Part shown: positions 34,977 through 44,017 of the stretch, piece after piece | How the letters are laid out: each line of letters opens with the position of its first letter | How positions within the stretch are numbered: the first letter of the stretch is position 1 | Assembly: GCA_022826245.1 (NCBI GenBank) | Contig: JAJDVG010000040.1 | Location: 181,956-245,955, forward strand | DNA length: 64,000 bases | Direction of reading: 5' to 3' | Origin: Gammaproteobacteria bacterium | GTDB taxonomy: Bacteria; Pseudomonadota; Gammaproteobacteria; Steroidobacterales; Rariloculaceae | The notes under the pieces: generated by a model | Databases searched by the model: none | Seen by the model: only the letters and a program-made list of their open reading frames with translations | What the model was told of the DNA's origin: nothing | Program-made: the position numbers and the translations under genes

Positions 34977-37900
34977 TTGCTATCGGCTACCCGGTTGATA
35001 CGCCACACACCGTCGCCCTGGTGCCGTGCCTCGAAGTTGTAGACGCGACCGTTGATCGTCTCGTTATTGATGCGGATACTGATGCCGGCGAGCCGGCCCA
35101 GGAACGAAGCCCGGCCCCGCTCGTTGACACTGAATTCGTCCGTGGTGCCCGGATAGGCGCAACTCTCGCCGATCCCGACGAGCAGCCCCGCGTGGCAATC
35201 TACAGCCATCCCGGCATCTGGCGTTTCGTCAGTGTCATCGACCGGTTCGGTGACTCCCGTTCCGGTGTTGTCGCCACGGTCAGCCGGTGTCCTCGAGCTT
35301 GCGCGCTCATAGATATGAATCGCGTCGGACAACTCTCCCGATGCGACACTGGTTGCCCGATAGACGTGGCTGCCATCGGGACTCGGCGCAAGTTGTTGCA
35401 CGTAGCCGGAACGGTTGGCGACGATGTCCGGATGCCGATTGCCGAAGCGATCCTCTTCGCCGGCTATGCCGAAATCCACGATCTCCAGTGCGTTTACCGA
35501 GGGGTTCCACGCCACAACAGAGAATCTGTCGCTGCAGAAGATGTCCACCGCCGCGCGACCCGGGTGTGGCATGAGATGTTGACAAAAAGAGTTGTTGGTG
35601 AACCGGCCCAGGTAGTTTACGTGGGTCGGCGCCCCAGCCAATTCCGGATCGCTGTCGACGTACATCGAGTACAACGTGTCCAGATGCGACGGGTTCGATG
35701 CATCGGTTGCAATGTCGAACGCGGCGACGGCGACCGTCGACCTGTAAAACACCGGGCTATATCGCATGGAGACGAACAGGAGGGCACCGGTCCCGTCCAG
35801 CGACACGTCAGTCAGTTCGAGCGTGTCCAGAAACGGGTTATCCGAGCTGTTGTTCCGCGGAATTACGCGCGCGAGGTCGAGCTCGCCGGAAGTCGTGTCT
35901 CTGGAAAACACCAACAGCCCGTTTTCCGTCGCCAGGTACAGGTAAAGGCCATCGGACGAAAACGTCATTCCGACCGGACCCTTGTTCGCGGAGTGGAGCG
36001 GCGTGCCATCCTCGGTGAAACGAGGCAGCGACACGGTCTGAACGAGTGACAATTCCTCCGGGGTATCGACACGGAATGTCCGCAGCAGCCAATCGGCGCT
36101 CGTGAAATAGAAGTACTGGCCATCGGGACCAAGCATATTGAGGTCCACGTGCGTGCCGGCCCGGATCTCGTCTCCGTTCACGATAACCTCGCGTTGTGAC
36201 AGTAATTTCGATCCGTCGTCGGGCAACGCGAAGCTGTAGTTTCCCAATTCGGAAAGCGCCAGGAGACGATCGTCGCGGGCATTCCATTGCAACTGCACGC
36301 GGCTCAGGATGGGCGCATGCGCCGGAAACGCGAGATCATCGGTTGCCGGTTCCAGGCCAGGCCAGGGCGGAGGGCGATAGGCAAGCGCGAGTTCGCCCGT
36401 CTCCGGATCGCGCACGAAGGTAAAGATACCCGCTCGCGAAGTGCTGAAGAGGTAGTATCCGTCGTCGCTTATGGCGAGATTGCGCGGCGAACTGAGCCCT
36501 TGCGCGACCTGGTTGGCCGCGAGCGAATCGATCTCGACCGCGCCCTTGTATGCAAGAGCGATCAGTGCATCGGATGCCTCCCAGCGAAGCGTCGCCATCG
36601 GCGTCCCGGTGACGCCCGGCCGGGACGACAGCCTGATGTCATAGCTCTGCCCGGCTTCGACCAGCACGCGGACTTCGACGCGCCCGTTGGCGAGCAACGT
36701 CCGCTCGCTGTGGGCGATCGCCTGCGCGGGGGCGTCATCCGGGTAGACGGAAATGATCGTCGAAATCGGATGACCTTCAACCCAGAATCGCTGCCAGCCG
36801 CTTGCGGGCGCTTGCCAACGCCACCAGACGGAATCCGTCCCAACGGTGTCCAACGGGTCGTTCGGTTCTCTCGTCGCATAGCGGAGATTGGCTTCGGTGG
36901 ACCCGGCAAGCCCGACAATCGGGCCGGCCGCCACGCGTTCGTCATTGGCGGGAGTCCTCCCCCATGTGAACGTTTCAAGAAGCCGAAATTCGGTGCTAAT
37001 GGAATCAGGGGCAACGCCGAAGGCGATCGAGAATCGGGTACCCGCGGTCGCTTCCAGGATGAAGGTCGAACCACCGTCAAGCGAGCCGACCAGTTGCAGA
37101 TCGTCCATTGAATCGCCCGTGAAAAACGTGAGTCGGGCGGAGGGCGATCCATCCAGCCGCCAAGTGTAACGACCGTCCGATGGCGCGGTCCACTGCCACC
37201 AGGCCGTACCGATTCCCGATTCGACGGGCTCCCGGTGTTCCACGGTGTAATGCCCCCGGTATTTGGGATCGAGAGACTCGCCAACGACTATGCCTTCCGC
37301 CGCGTCGAGCTGAACGGCGCCGTCAAACAGATCGTTAGCTGCGCCGATGCCGCGGGCCGACTCCCAGTGCAGCGTGAAATCCGCGGTAGATTCATCGGCT
37401 GACAACACAGCGACGGCGATTCGATACGTGACTCCTGCTCTGGCTGGAACGCTCTTGGCCGCTCTGCGCAGTGAAGGACCCGTCACGAGTCTGAGTTCAC
37501 CCACGCTCTCGCCTTCGAACACGTTCAAGACGAGCTCATTTGGCCCGTCTACCCGGAACCGCCACCAACCGTCGTTCGGCGCGGTCCACTTGAACCAAAC
37601 GCTTGCCGCCGCCCCGCCCTGGAACTCCGCACTCTCCAGAGTTGCCGCATGATTGTGCGACTCGAGCGAGCCTTCTACGCCTTCTATGGACCGAGCATAC
37701 GCAAGGTCGTCGTTCTCGGGCCGCAGGTCGTTCGGTTCCCACGTGAGCATCAGCGGCGGCTGCGACCAATTGTCGGATGCTACTCGCAGCCTGTAAACGG
37801 CGCCTGCCCGCGCTGCGAAACTGAACTGGTCGCTCTGCTTTTCGGCGATCAGGTCAAGATCGACGAGGCGGTCTCCGGTGAAAACCGCAAACTCGGGGTC

Positions 37901-40792
37901 GACCGAACGGCCGGATTCGGCGTTCTGCACTCTGAACCGGTACAAACCCCTGGCTGGCGCTTGCCACGTGTACCAAAGCGTTCTGAGATCCTGGTTCGCG
38001 CGAGGTTCGCCCGGTTCCCGCGACGCGAGTGCAAAGGCGAGCGCTGTAGATCCAGTGGCGCCTTCGATGCGTTCGGACGCGGAAAAGTTGTCGTTCGCCG
38101 GGACGACCGGACCCTCATCGGTTTCGGTCGTGTTCGGTCCGATCGCAAGCCCGTCGCCCGCGGACAGGGCGTTCCATGAACTGGCCGTGACGTTGATCAC
38201 GGTGCCGGGCAGAATGCTGTCGCGCCGAAGCTGGATCTGCAGTCGCCTGGGCGTGCCTGCTGCAACCTCTCCTACCTGAATGTATTGCGGCGGCTGGGTT
38301 GTAGATCGGCGTGGGTCCGTCCAGCTCAACCCGTCATCCCGATATACACGGCTGCGATATGGCGGGTAGGCATGGACCGCACCGTGACAATCGCCGGTTC
38401 CGCTGCTGCAACCGAGATAAACGACGGTTCCGGATGCAACGTAGTTGCTCGCATCTACGGAAACGTCGATGGTGATGTACTCGCTGTCGTTGCTTGGGGA
38501 GGTGTCCTCGACCTGCACACGGAGCTCCGGGGTAGGCGTGCCGCGCAGGATTTTCCACGCCACGGCGGCCGTACTCGACTCTCCGTAGATCTCGACGGGC
38601 ACCACCTTGATCCTGTACGTGCCGGGGACCGGATCGTCGATCAACAGCCACTCGACGTTGTCGATTTCCGAGCGGGAGGCATGTTCCCCGCAGGCGTCCT
38701 CGGCGCAATCGGCGCCCCGGTCGGCCCAGAGGTCGAGATTGTTGAGCACCGATCGCGTCAGCGTGTCGGCGGGCTGCTCGTCCCAGGTCAGCACGATGTC
38801 AAGGCGGCCGGCGCCCTCCGGCACCTCGATGTCGATGAATTCGTAGCTTCCGTTTTCGGGCTCCGAGGTCGCGCTGCCAAGGATCCAGCCCCCGGCGTCG
38901 TCGCGCGAGTAAAGCGTCGTTCGCGCGGACACGAGGCCCAGCCCGTACAGATTGTTGAAGGCGCCGGGACCGTCGGTATTGTCCCCGGGAATATGGGCGC
39001 TGCTTTGCAGGTACGCGTGCGGGCGTACCGCGCTGGCCATGAGACGGGCACGGGTGAGCGCCGGCCGATTCCGGAATTCCGGCCGCGCTTCCATGAGCAG
39101 CGCAGCGACACCTGCGACCGACGGCGCCGCCATGCTCGTTCCGCTCAGGGTTCTGTGGCCGTACTCCGACGCGCTGCCGCGCGCAGAAGTCAGGTTGACG
39201 CCAGTAGCCACGACGTTGGGAACGAGTCTGCCGTCGGCCGTGGGTCCGTGGCTGCTGAAGCGGGCGAGGTTGCCGGTGTCCTCAACGGCGCCGACGGCAA
39301 GCGAATTCTTGGCCGTCCCGTAGTTCGAAAACCCGTGTTGCGCAGCATTCGCCTGAGCCACCACGTAGAGCTGCGAGTGCCCGTGGACCACCGAGTCGAG
39401 CTTGCGTTCTCCGACGCCTCGGCCGGAAAACGTCAACGAGGTCGCTGCGAGACTCATGTTGACAATCAGGGGCTTCGCGGTTTCGGACCGCGCGCCTCGC
39501 CAGGCGCAGTTCGTCGGGCGCGAAAGGTAGTCCATGCCGCGGCGGACATCGTCGTTGCTGCCCAACCCGCTGGCCGCAAGGACCTTGCCGAACCGCAGGT
39601 GACTCAGACCCGGAGCAATTCCGGCGAGCACGGGTTTGTCACGTCCCGCCGCGGCGATCGTGCCGAAGACATGCGTGCCGTGACCGTGCAGGTCGAGCCA
39701 GAGATCCCACGTCTCGTCGGAAACGAAGTTGGCGCCGCAGATGCTCGCGCGACCGTGCGCGATGTCCACATGGCTTGTGTTGAGCCCGGTGTCGAGAACG
39801 CCGACCGCGATGCCCGAGCCGGTGGTGCCGGTGAACCGTTGCCCTACAGGGTCGTACTGCCGAAACCCATCAACTCCCATGACCGGCACCGATGAGTCAT
39901 GGGTCACCGTGACGACCGGTATCGGCTCGATCGACAGCACAAAGTCGGCGGCAAGGACGTCGGAGAGCGCGGACGATGTCAGGTTGGCCGCGTAAATTCG
40001 GAGGTCCCGGTCGTAGGCGCCCACAACCACGCCCAACTCCGTCAGCGCCTGCCGCCATTCGCCCGCGGGGTCTTCGGCCATCAGTGTGATGTAGACCGGA
40101 ACCTGCCCGGATGCGGATCGCGACAGCATGCCCTGCACGAACTCGTCATCCGCCTTGATGTCGGGCGGTACGGCCCCAATGCCCAGCACGCCCGCAAGCC
40201 CGGCCATGGTATCGAGTCGGTCACGGTCAGCCGGGACACGTGCGAGGACGTGCGGACCGGTGCTACCTTCGATCCGCGCGCCGAGCGCGGCGAGCGATCG
40301 GTTCAAGGCCTGCAGATCCGTGTCCGGACGAACGCGGAGCACGGCGAAAGTGAACGAGCGTGCGGACCGCGCCGCCCGGTCGAGGATCGCATCCCGGGTA
40401 GAGTCCGCGTCGATCCAGGTCGGATTGGGAGACAGTTCGGGATCCGCAAAGCTCGACCGCGGGGCGCGTTGCATGATGCCGTGGTACGTGCCTGCGGAAT
40501 AGCCTCCAGGTAGCTGATCGTTGGCGACAACAGGTTCGGCGGGCGCGGTCGGTGGCGGCGAGGCGCCTTGCAGCGCGGTATCGTTGCCGGAAGCTGGAGT
40601 GGTGGTCGGCGCCTCAGCACCGGTTTGACTTTCCCTGAATGTGCGCTGCAGCGTGCGCTCGATGGTGGCTTGTTCGGCGTCGATCTCAGCAGTTTTTCCG
40701 GTGGGTTCGTCAGTCGGTTCGAAGTGCCACCATGTGACCGCTGCCAGTACGCAAAATGCCAGTGCGGCACACAGCACGATCATTCTTTTCAT
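34973..40792 (-). CDS. Giant secreted subtilase (S8) with four beta-repeat domains and a C-terminal propeller
   Basis: The 1,939-residue protein begins with a signal or anchor helix (KRMIVLCAALAFCVLAAVTW). The peptidase domain has Asp334 (GVLDTG), His371 (HGTHV), oxyanion Asn482 (QANAAQHG) and Ser553 (GTSMAAP), so the triad is complete; about 300 residues before it form a prodomain-like region. Residues 640-750 resemble a P-domain. Four repeats of about 120 residues follow (from about 898, 1024, 1150 and 1280), each opening with PANDxF or similar and containing WxWxAPxxGxYRF. They look like pre-peptidase C-terminal-type modules. From about 1410 a lactonase-like beta-propeller continues almost to the end. 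AAGGG lies 8 bases before the ATG at 40792. Substrate is unknown. Confidence 0.9.
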   Translation of the reverse strand: MKRMIVLCAALAFCVLAAVTWWHFEPTDEPTGKTAEIDAEQATIERTLQRTFRESQTGAEAPTTTPASGNDTALQGASPPPTAPAEPVVANDQLPGGYSAGTYHGIMQRAPRSSFADPELSPNPTWIDADSTRDAILDRAARSARSFTFAVLRVRPDTDLQALNRSLAALGARIEGSTGPHVLARVPADRDRLDTMAGLAGVLGIGAVPPDIKADDEFVQGMLSRSASGQVPVYITLMAEDPAGEWRQALTELGVVVGAYDRDLRIYAANLTSSALSDVLAADFVLSIEPIPVVTVTHDSSVPVMGVDGFRQYDPVGQRFTGTTGSGIAVGVLDTGLNTSHVDIAHGRASICGANFVSDETWDLWLDLHGHGTHVFGTIAAAGRDKPVLAGIAPGLSHLRFGKVLAASGLGSNDDVRRGMDYLSRPTNCAWRGARSETAKPLIVNMSLAATSLTFSGRGVGERKLDSVVHGHSQLYVVAQANAAQHGFSNYGTAKNSLAVGAVEDTGNLARFSSHGPTADGRLVPNVVATGVNLTSARGSASEYGHRTLSGTSMAAPSVAGVAALLMEARPEFRNRPALTRARLMASAVRPHAYLQSSAHIPGDNTDGPGAFNNLYGLGLVSARTTLYSRDDAGGWILGSATSEPENGSYEFIDIEVPEGAGRLDIVLTWDEQPADTLTRSVLNNLDLWADRGADCAEDACGEHASRSEIDNVEWLLIDDPVPGTYRIKVVPVEIYGESSTAAVAWKILRGTPTPELRVQVEDTSPSNDSEYITIDVSVDASNYVASGTVVYLGCSSGTGDCHGAVHAYPPYRSRVYRDDGLSWTDPRRSTTQPPQYIQVGEVAAGTPRRLQIQLRRDSILPGTVINVTASSWNALSAGDGLAIGPNTTETDEGPVVPANDNFSASERIEGATGSTALAFALASREPGEPRANQDLRTLWYTWQAPARGLYRFRVQNAESGRSVDPEFAVFTGDRLVDLDLIAEKQSDQFSFAARAGAVYRLRVASDNWSQPPLMLTWEPNDLRPENDDLAYARSIEGVEGSLESHNHAATLESAEFQGGAAASVWFKWTAPNDGWWRFRVDGPNELVLNVFEGESVGELRLVTGPSLRRAAKSVPARAGVTYRIAVAVLSADESTADFTLHWESARGIGAANDLFDGAVQLDAAEGIVVGESLDPKYRGHYTVEHREPVESGIGTAWWQWTAPSDGRYTWRLDGSPSARLTFFTGDSMDDLQLVGSLDGGSTFILEATAGTRFSIAFGVAPDSISTEFRLLETFTWGRTPANDERVAAGPIVGLAGSTEANLRYATREPNDPLDTVGTDSVWWRWQAPASGWQRFWVEGHPISTIISVYPDDAPAQAIAHSERTLLANGRVEVRVLVEAGQSYDIRLSSRPGVTGTPMATLRWEASDALIALAYKGAVEIDSLAANQVAQGLSSPRNLAISDDGYYLFSTSRAGIFTFVRDPETGELALAYRPPPWPGLEPATDDLAFPAHAPILSRVQLQWNARDDRLLALSELGNYSFALPDDGSKLLSQREVIVNGDEIRAGTHVDLNMLGPDGQYFYFTSADWLLRTFRVDTPEELSLVQTVSLPRFTEDGTPLHSANKGPVGMTFSSDGLYLYLATENGLLVFSRDTTSGELDLARVIPRNNSSDNPFLDTLELTDVSLDGTGALLFVSMRYSPVFYRSTVAVAAFDIATDASNPSHLDTLYSMYVDSDPELAGAPTHVNYLGRFTNNSFCQHLMPHPGRAAVDIFCSDRFSVVAWNPSVNALEIVDFGIAGEEDRFGNRHPDIVANRSGYVQQLAPSPDGSHVYRATSVASGELSDAIHIYERASSRTPADRGDNTGTGVTEPVDDTDETPDAGMAVDCHAGLLVGIGESCAYPGTTDEFSVNERGRASFLGRLAGISIRINNETINGRVYNFEARHQGDGVWRINRVADSN

Positions 40793-40852
40793 CTTCGATC
40801 CCTTGCAATCGATGCCCATGACGGGAGCTCGGGTCACACGACGCAAACCGTA

Positions 40853-41005
40853 TGTTAACAATCCAGATGGACGGTACTTTTACGCTGTGCAACGCTCACA
40901 GGAACGCTTGCGGGCGTACCGTGTCGACTCACCGACGCAATTGACGCTGATCCAAACGGTGTCGATGCGCGATGTATCCGGCGAACCCGGCATATCTGGA
41001 TACGG
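40853..41005 (+). pseudogene. Decayed paralogue of the subtilase, C-terminal propeller part
   Basis: The plus strand reads NNPDGRYFYAVQRSQERLRA followed by YRVDSPTQLTLIQTV. This aligns with intact-protease residues about 1553-1588 (LGPDGQYFYFTSADWLLRTF, RVDTPEELSLVQTV). Nearby in another frame NPAYLDTVSEL resembles NPSHLDTLYSM, further along the same domain. With the piece at 34744 it forms the two ends of one plus-strand gene, now separated by the intact minus-strand protease. Confidence 0.7.
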
Positions 41006-41130
41006 TAAGCGAGCTTCACTTCCGCAGCGGCCTGGACGACGAAGAGCGTTTCGCGCGGAACCATGTGAGGGCACGGCGTCTGGCGGATCAACCGCGTCGG
41101 CGACAGCATGTAGCGGGATGCCCGATCGAG

Positions 41131-41213
41131 CGAGGCGTACTGCGACGAGTCCCCGCCGCCGAGATACTGGTCCCGGGACTCGTAGTCGAACGCCTCGCGA
41201 GCGCGAAAGGCCG
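41131..41213 (-). pseudogene. Fragment of the PQQ dehydrogenase N-terminus
   Basis: On the minus strand AFDYESRDQYLGGGDSSQYA is nearly identical to AFDYESWDQYLGGGDSSQYS just after the signal peptide of the intact dehydrogenase (34.5 kb), and the DNA is similar over about 70 bases. Similarity stops abruptly on both sides. The piece is in the same orientation as the intact gene. Confidence 0.82.
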
Positions 41214-41254
41214 GAAAACACGACTGTTTGCGGTTCCGGCGCATCCTCGCCGAG

Positions 41255-41653
41255 TCACGAAATCAACTCGAAATAGCGTCCTTCGCCAGCCTTGCGGTCG
41301 AACGTGCAGGTCGCTTCGCAACCGTGCAGGTGATTGCGGCGGGCGATGACATAGTCGGCGAAGTCCGCACGACCCGTTTCGAACTCGCGAACGGCAGCAT
41401 CAACGACCTCGCGATCTTCGATGGCGAGTTCCGCGGTGCGCAGCATTTGCCGAATGACCGAGACGACGACCAGTTTCGCATAGTCGTAGTGGCCCGTCAG
41501 GACCCAAACCAGTTCCACGAGTACAGGTACGCTGACGTAACCGGGGGATTGCGCGGTGCATCGACCCTCGATCAATCGGGCCGCGGCCTGGGACTGTTCC
41601 GGGTCGTCGTCGACGATGTAGCGGACCAGCACGTTGGTATCGAGCCCGATCAT
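41255..41653 (-). CDS. vapC: PIN-domain toxin (VapC)
   Basis: The 132-residue protein begins MIGLDTNVLVRYIVDDDPEQ with the first Asp, has PVLVELVWVLTG with the conserved Glu, and ends with FADYVIARRNHLHGCEATCT and FDRKAGEG, giving the later Asp residues. Its ATG overlaps the stop of the AbrB-type antitoxin by four bases. It forms a complete module whose target is probably tRNA. Confidence 0.92.
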   Translation of the reverse strand: MIGLDTNVLVRYIVDDDPEQSQAAARLIEGRCTAQSPGYVSVPVLVELVWVLTGHYDYAKLVVVSVIRQMLRTAELAIEDREVVDAAVREFETGRADFADYVIARRNHLHGCEATCTFDRKAGEGRYFELIS

Positions 41654-41889
41654 CGACTACGCGCCGCTCCTTTCACGATGGCGCGGTCCATGTCCGCAAG
41701 ACTTGCAGGGGAGGAGGGCTTCGGGACCATGCCCTTCAGTTTCGACACGGGCGCCGTGGCGGCGGCGACCCTGAGTTCGCCGTTCCGGTCCATGATGAAG
41801 TCGAGCTTGTCTCCGGGCCTTAGATTGAGTGCGTCGCGAATCGCCTTCGGCACCGTGACCTGACCTTTGGACGTGAGCGTTGCATACAT
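41650..41889 (-). CDS. vapB: AbrB-type antitoxin (VapB)
   Basis: MYATLTSKGQVTVPKAIRDA followed by LNLRPGDKLDFIMDRNGEL is the swapped-hairpin AbrB DNA-binding domain. The tail (SLADMDRAIVKGAARSR) is the toxin-binding part. It is 79 residues and coupled to vapC by an ATGA overlap. The inverted repeat CCTTAC-N6-GTAAGG lies 17 bases before the start. Confidence 0.92.
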   Translation of the reverse strand: MYATLTSKGQVTVPKAIRDALNLRPGDKLDFIMDRNGELRVAAATAPVSKLKGMVPKPSSPASLADMDRAIVKGAARSR

Positions 41890-41905
41890 TACATTTACTC
41901 AAATT

Positions 41906-41923
41906 CCTTACTTTACGGTAAGG
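41906..41923. promoter_or_regulatory. Operator-like inverted repeat before vapBC
   Basis: CCTTAC (41906-41911) and GTAAGG (41918-41923) form a perfect 6-6-6 inverted repeat close to the antitoxin start, a probable VapBC autoregulatory site. Confidence 0.55.
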
Positions 41924-42019
41924 AGCATAGGGAGGATTGGCCGGACGATCAAGACCAACCGGGTGGTATTGGCTGTCGGCGGTCGGCAGATCAACCGTGT
42001 GTAGCGTTCAAGGCGGGAT

Positions 42020-42064
42020 TCACACCAGGTCCGGACCGGTGGATGACAGGAAAACAAGTTTCAC
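42020..42064 (-). pseudogene. Stub of a ParE/RelE-type toxin
   Basis: Directly after the antitoxin stop a GTG frame reads MKLVFLSSTGPDL and ends at a TGA after 14 codons. MKLVF at the start, 10 bases after an RHH antitoxin, is how ParE/RelE toxins usually begin. No continuation is recognisable, so the toxin is lost. Confidence 0.5.
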
Positions 42065-42073
42065 CGCCAGCCT

Positions 42074-42352
42074 TCAGCGGATTCGAACATCCGGCTTCGG
42101 TGGCGGACGCTCCGCGTCGGAATCCCAGGAGTCGATCCAGTCGTCCATCGCCTCCTGAGAGATGAAAGCGCCGTTTTGGGCCTCTTCGATGGCTGCGCGG
42201 ATGGCAGCGCGCTTTTCCACACGATTCCTGAGCGTCGCTTCGATCGCCTTTGCGGCAAGCCAGGACGGGGACCTGTCCTCTCGCCTGGCTTCCCGTTCAA
42301 GGTCCTTTTTCAGACCCGCGTCGATACGCAGGCTGAGTCGTTCGGTGGCCAT
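42074..42352 (-). CDS. Ribbon-helix-helix antitoxin (CopG/ParD-like), toxin lost
   Basis: The 92-residue product MATERLSLRIDAGLKKDLER followed by EARREDRSPSWLAAKAIEAT has the strand-helix-helix of CopG repressors. The C-terminus (ISQEAMDDWIDSWDSD) is the toxin-binding region seen in partners of RelE/ParE. The start at 42352 removes an implausible leader of the longer frame. The toxin that should follow is reduced to 14 codons, so this is an orphan antitoxin. Confidence 0.82.
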   Translation of the reverse strand: MATERLSLRIDAGLKKDLEREARREDRSPSWLAAKAIEATLRNRVEKRAAIRAAIEEAQNGAFISQEAMDDWIDSWDSDAERPPPKPDVRIR

Positions 42353-42560
42353 TTCCCGTCGCCTCGCTACAGGTGTCGTCTCGTATCGGACATGGTATGT
42401 CAATGGGTCTGATGTAGTCGGTTTCCCTGCGGTTGCGCCAAGGCCGCCTGTCACTTCCGCGCGCGTCTGTGCCATCATTAGCGGTCCGTTTCCGGCCGGT
42501 CGCGCTGCCCTCGCGCACCCGCCGTTTGGCCCGCAGTCTGGAGGGAGGGGGAGAGTCGTC

Positions 42561-43223
42561 ATGATCCGCAACATCGCAATTCTGTTCCTGCCGCTCGCGT
42601 GGCTGGTCGCCTGTGCTCCCGCCGAGGATCCGGCGCCGGCCGGGGAGGGCGCTGCCGCGGGTTCCGACGCGGCATCCGAAGCCGCGCCGGCCGACGCGGC
42701 CGCCGCCACCGGTACCGACGACGGCTGGGTGACGCTGTTCGACGGCACGAACCTCGACGGCTGGAACCTCGTCGGCGACGCCGACTGGGAGATCGTCGAC
42801 GATTACGTCGAGGGCAGCGGCGAGGCGGGCTTTCTCGTCACCGACGTCGACTACGACAACTTCGAGGTGCAACTGGAGTTCTTCGTCAACGTCGAGGCCA
42901 ACAGCGGGGTCTTCATCCGTTGTCAGGACCCGGGACTGATCGCCGCCGACAACTGCTACGAAGTCAACATTTTCGACACGCGGCCCGACCAGACCTACCG
43001 CAGCGGCGGCATCGTCAACTTCGCCGCGCCCGAGACCATCATCTATACCGGCGGGCGCTGGAACGCCTACGAAATCGTCGCCGACGGCTCGAACCTGCGC
43101 GTGACGCTGAACGGGTCCCGGACCGTCGACATCGAAGACGAAACCTACACGACCGGCCCGATCGCGCTGCAGTATGGCTCGGGCACCATCATGTTCCGCA
43201 ACGTGCGGGTGCGCGAGCTCTAG
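42561..43223 (+). CDS. DUF1080 (3-keto-disaccharide hydrolase-like) lipoprotein
   Basis: The 220-residue protein has a lipoprotein signal (LPLAWLVAC with lipobox LVAC) and a low-complexity Ala/Gly/Asp linker. A concanavalin-like domain follows with GWVTLFDGTNLDGWNLVGDA, NSGVFIRCQDPG and WNAYEIVADGSNLRVTLNG. That domain (DUF1080) binds or cleaves sugars, and some members hydrolyse 3-keto-glycosides. It is outer-membrane or periplasm anchored. The run GGGAGGGGGAGAG upstream supplies the ribosome site. Confidence 0.88.
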   Translation: MIRNIAILFLPLAWLVACAPAEDPAPAGEGAAAGSDAASEAAPADAAAATGTDDGWVTLFDGTNLDGWNLVGDADWEIVDDYVEGSGEAGFLVTDVDYDNFEVQLEFFVNVEANSGVFIRCQDPGLIAADNCYEVNIFDTRPDQTYRSGGIVNFAAPETIIYTGGRWNAYEIVADGSNLRVTLNGSRTVDIEDETYTTGPIALQYGSGTIMFRNVRVREL

Positions 43224-43309
43224 GCCCGTCGAGATCGGCGTACGGAGCGCTCAACGCAGGGGGCGGCGGGGGTTCCGCCCTCCGCGGCGAGCGGAAAACG
43301 AGAAACCGG

Positions 43310-43897
43310 ATGGCCAGCCACGAACCTCGACTCTTGCCGCAGCGCCAGCTCGGGCACTTCCTGACGAGCTGGGTTCGCGACCCGATGGGAATCGGCGCCG
43401 TTGCGCCGAGCAGCGCGTCGCTCGCGAAGCTCATGGCCCGCGGGCTGCACGCCGGCGCGCGCGTCGTCGAGGTCGGAGCGGGGACCGGAGCGTTGACGCA
43501 GGCGGTGCTCGATGCAGGCGTACTGGAAAGCGACCTCTACCTCGTCGAAAGCGATGAGCGGTTCGTCGAAGTCCTTGAGAGTCGGTTCCCCGCCGCCCGA
43601 ACGGTGCATGGCGACGCGACCTGGCTCGGCCGCCATCTCGACGAACTCTCGGGCAGCGTCGACTTCGTCATCAGCGGTCTGCCGTTGCTGCTTTTTTCGG
43701 ATGTGCGAAAGCGCCGGCTGCTCGCGGCGGCCTTCCGGCTGCTCGGCGACCACGGCGCCTTTCACCAGTTCACCTACGGCGGCGTTTGCCCGGTCGGCAG
43801 GCGCGTGCTCGACGGGCTCGGGCTCGGGGCGTCGTGTCTCGGCTTCGCGGCGTTCAACGTGCCCCCGGCCTTCGTTTATCGCTTCGAGCGCGCCTGA
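43310..43897 (+). CDS. SAM-dependent methyltransferase, PmtA-like
   Basis: The 195-residue enzyme has an N-terminal helix (FLTSWVRDPMGIGAVAPSSA) typical of phospholipid N-methyltransferases. Motif I is VVEVGAGTGALTQ, the acidic loop is LVESDERF, and VDFVISGLPLLLF is the substrate-pocket motif of the bacterial phosphatidylethanolamine N-methyltransferase family. It would make methylated PE or phosphatidylcholine at the inner membrane. The related rRNA adenine methyltransferase KsgA shares motif I, but the GLPLLLF motif favours PmtA. Confidence 0.78.
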   Translation: MASHEPRLLPQRQLGHFLTSWVRDPMGIGAVAPSSASLAKLMARGLHAGARVVEVGAGTGALTQAVLDAGVLESDLYLVESDERFVEVLESRFPAARTVHGDATWLGRHLDELSGSVDFVISGLPLLLFSDVRKRRLLAAAFRLLGDHGAFHQFTYGGVCPVGRRVLDGLGLGASCLGFAAFNVPPAFVYRFERA

Positions 43898-44017
43898 CCC
43901 GCATTTGCCAGCGCAGGCGTGCGATGATTGCCGGGATCAGGAACCGATCACACGATGTTCGTCTGCGCGCGTAGCGCCGGCAGGCGTCCGCGCCGCCGTT
44001 ACACGGAGTACACGCTA

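Noticed and set aside
40853..41276. A real plus-strand gene in the frame open through 40.6-41.3 kb
   Set aside because: The frame is a mixture of antisense subtilase, a short paralogue remnant and unrelated sequence; no start or ribosome site supports expression.
42085..42110. GTTCGAATCC-like sequence suggesting the T-arm of a tRNA
   Set aside because: It lies within the last codons of the RHH antitoxin and no acceptor, D or anticodon stems can be found around it.
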